DNA of 6,489 bases from Candidatus Geohydrothermomicrobium daggyaiense (GTDB lineage: Bacteria > Actinomycetota > Geothermincolia > Fen-727 > JACVIW01). The stretch is from contig JACVIW010000140.1 of the NCBI GenBank assembly GCA_015711695.1, positions 1 to 6,489 on the forward strand, written 5' to 3'. This document shows positions 5,611 through 6,489 of the stretch, piece by piece (position 1 is the stretch's first letter; each line of letters begins with the position of its first letter). The notes below the pieces were generated by a model that saw nothing but the letters and a program-made list of their open reading frames with translations, did not search any database and had not been told where the DNA came from. The translations under genes and the position numbers were made by a program.

Positions 5611-6489
5611 TAATAAAGACCTGCGATCGCGCACGGGTCGAGGACGAGCGCTACCCGCCCCGATCCTAATATTGTCGCGCCGGTAAACCCTCCAATATCC
5701 CTCAACAACCTATCAAGCGGAGCCACAACAATCTCCCGCTGCCCGATGAGCGCATGAACCCCTAAAGCGACCTGCTTATCTGCGCATTCAACGATAACCG
5801 CTTGCACTGGCTCAGACCCATTAATCCTTGTAGGACAATCGAGCGCTACATCCAGTCTTACAAGCGGGAGTATCCTCTCCCGGGATATTATTGTTTCCTT
5901 ACCTCCCACTTTCTTGATATCTTCAGGCTGGACAATCTTCACCTCTTCTACAACCCGCAGGGGCAAGGCAAAAACCTCGTCCGATACGCTGACAAGAAGC
6001 GCGCGGATGATCGCAAGTGTTAGCGGCAATCGCAAAGTCACAGAAGTTCCAAGCCCGGGAGTTGTGTCAAGGGTCATGGAGCCGCCAACACTTTCAACCC
6101 TGTCCTTCACCGCGTCCATACCAACACCGCGACCGGACACGCTGTCAGCCTCATCCGAAGTCGAAAACCCGGGGATGCAGAGGATGCTTAGAAGGTCTGA
6201 GTCTACGAGCGCTTGCCTCTCTTCCATGCTGATAAGCCCTTTTGCCAAAGCCCTATCATATACCTGTGAGGCTTTGATTCCCCTGCCATCATCTTCCACT
6301 CTTATTGCAACATAGTTCCTGTCCCGAAATGCGGTGACCCTTACAGTCCCCACCGGCTGCTTTCCCATCGCTTCTCTTTCAGCCGGAGTCTCAATCCCGT
6401 GATCTATAGCATTTCTTAAAAGATGAACAAGAGGATCGCTTATTTCATCCAGCACTGTCCTGTCTAGTTCTATGTCCTTCCCTTCCATG
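5610..6489 (-). CDS. cheA: Chemotaxis histidine kinase CheA, C-terminal part (P4-P5)
   Basis: CheA autophosphorylates in response to receptors and passes phosphate to CheY. The window holds the last 293 or so codons; the gene continues beyond the right edge, so the P1 phosphorylation site, P2 and P3 are not visible and the Met at 6488-6486 is internal. Counting from that Met, the ATP-binding P4 domain shows the N box (LVHLLRNAIDHGIE, 20-33), G1 (VEDDGRGI, 64-71), F box (ILCIPGFST, 102-110), G2 (SGRGVGMDAV, 118-127) and the terminal GLGTSVTLRLPLTLAI block (145-160). All look intact, so kinase activity is expected. The CheW-like P5 domain runs from about 161 to the end and finishes with GATILGSGRVALVLDP. 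The TAA stop overlaps the cheC ATG. A cheW gene is not present between cheA and cheC, so it is presumably elsewhere. Confidence 0.96.
   Translation of the reverse strand, partial: MEGKDIELDRTVLDEISDPLVHLLRNAIDHGIETPAEREAMGKQPVGTVRVTAFRDRNYVAIRVEDDGRGIKASQVYDRALAKGLISMEERQALVDSDLLSILCIPGFSTSDEADSVSGRGVGMDAVKDRVESVGGSMTLDTTPGLGTSVTLRLPLTLAIIRALLVSVSDEVFALPLRVVEEVKIVQPEDIKKVGGKETIISRERILPLVRLDVALDCPTRINGSEPVQAVIVECADKQVALGVHALIGQREIVVAPLDRLLRDIGGFTGATILGSGRVALVLDPCAIAGLY

Noticed and set aside
5802..6315. Plus-strand open reading frames inside cheA
   Set aside because: They are antisense shadows of well-conserved CheA P4-P5 coding sequence.

Overview
The window looks like chromosomal core sequence from a motile bacterium, most likely a deep-branching member of the Actinobacteriota. 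The argument for that lineage is the gene at 882-2000. It has the domain order and many local matches of actinobacterial CwlM, and it converges on a GNAT acetyltransferase gene, an arrangement I recall from actinobacteria. The long, Alu-domain-bearing SRP RNA and the CheC/CheD chemotaxis branch are more often associated with Firmicutes and Thermotogae, so a Firmicutes-like assignment cannot be excluded by eye. No transposase, integrase, CRISPR array, tRNA or prophage gene was seen.

Left part (1-880). The minus strand carries the start of dnaX (43 codons, running off the left edge). It is preceded by a 273-nt large bacterial SRP RNA with a clear sigma70-type promoter. SRP RNA followed by dnaX is a widely conserved arrangement. 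From 479 to about 880 there is no gene, only a possible -10 element for the next gene.

Middle part (882-2964). A plus-strand CwlM-like protein has two peptidoglycan-binding domains and an Amidase_3 domain. It keeps the zinc ligands but has Leu where the catalytic Glu should be. It is convergent with a minus-strand GNAT acetyltransferase. A 288-bp divergent intergenic region then holds candidate promoters for the GNAT gene and for the receptor gene. An 8+8 inverted repeat overlaps the receptor promoter.

Right part (2965-6489). A plus-strand chemoreceptor-like protein has two membrane segments, a Cache-type sensor and a HAMP domain. Its cytoplasmic domain is very short and lacks the conserved hairpin tip that normally contacts CheA and CheW. 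It meets head-on a tightly coupled minus-strand cheA-cheC-cheD operon, and the two opposing stop codons share bases. CheA (partial, P4-P5) is the histidine kinase. CheC is a CheY-P phosphatase, here with one of its two active sites altered. CheD is a receptor deamidase and CheC partner.

The main points of interest are the tip-less receptor beside a CheC/CheD/CheA operon, the CwlM-like protein that appears to be an intermediate between amidase and pseudo-amidase, and the one-site CheC.
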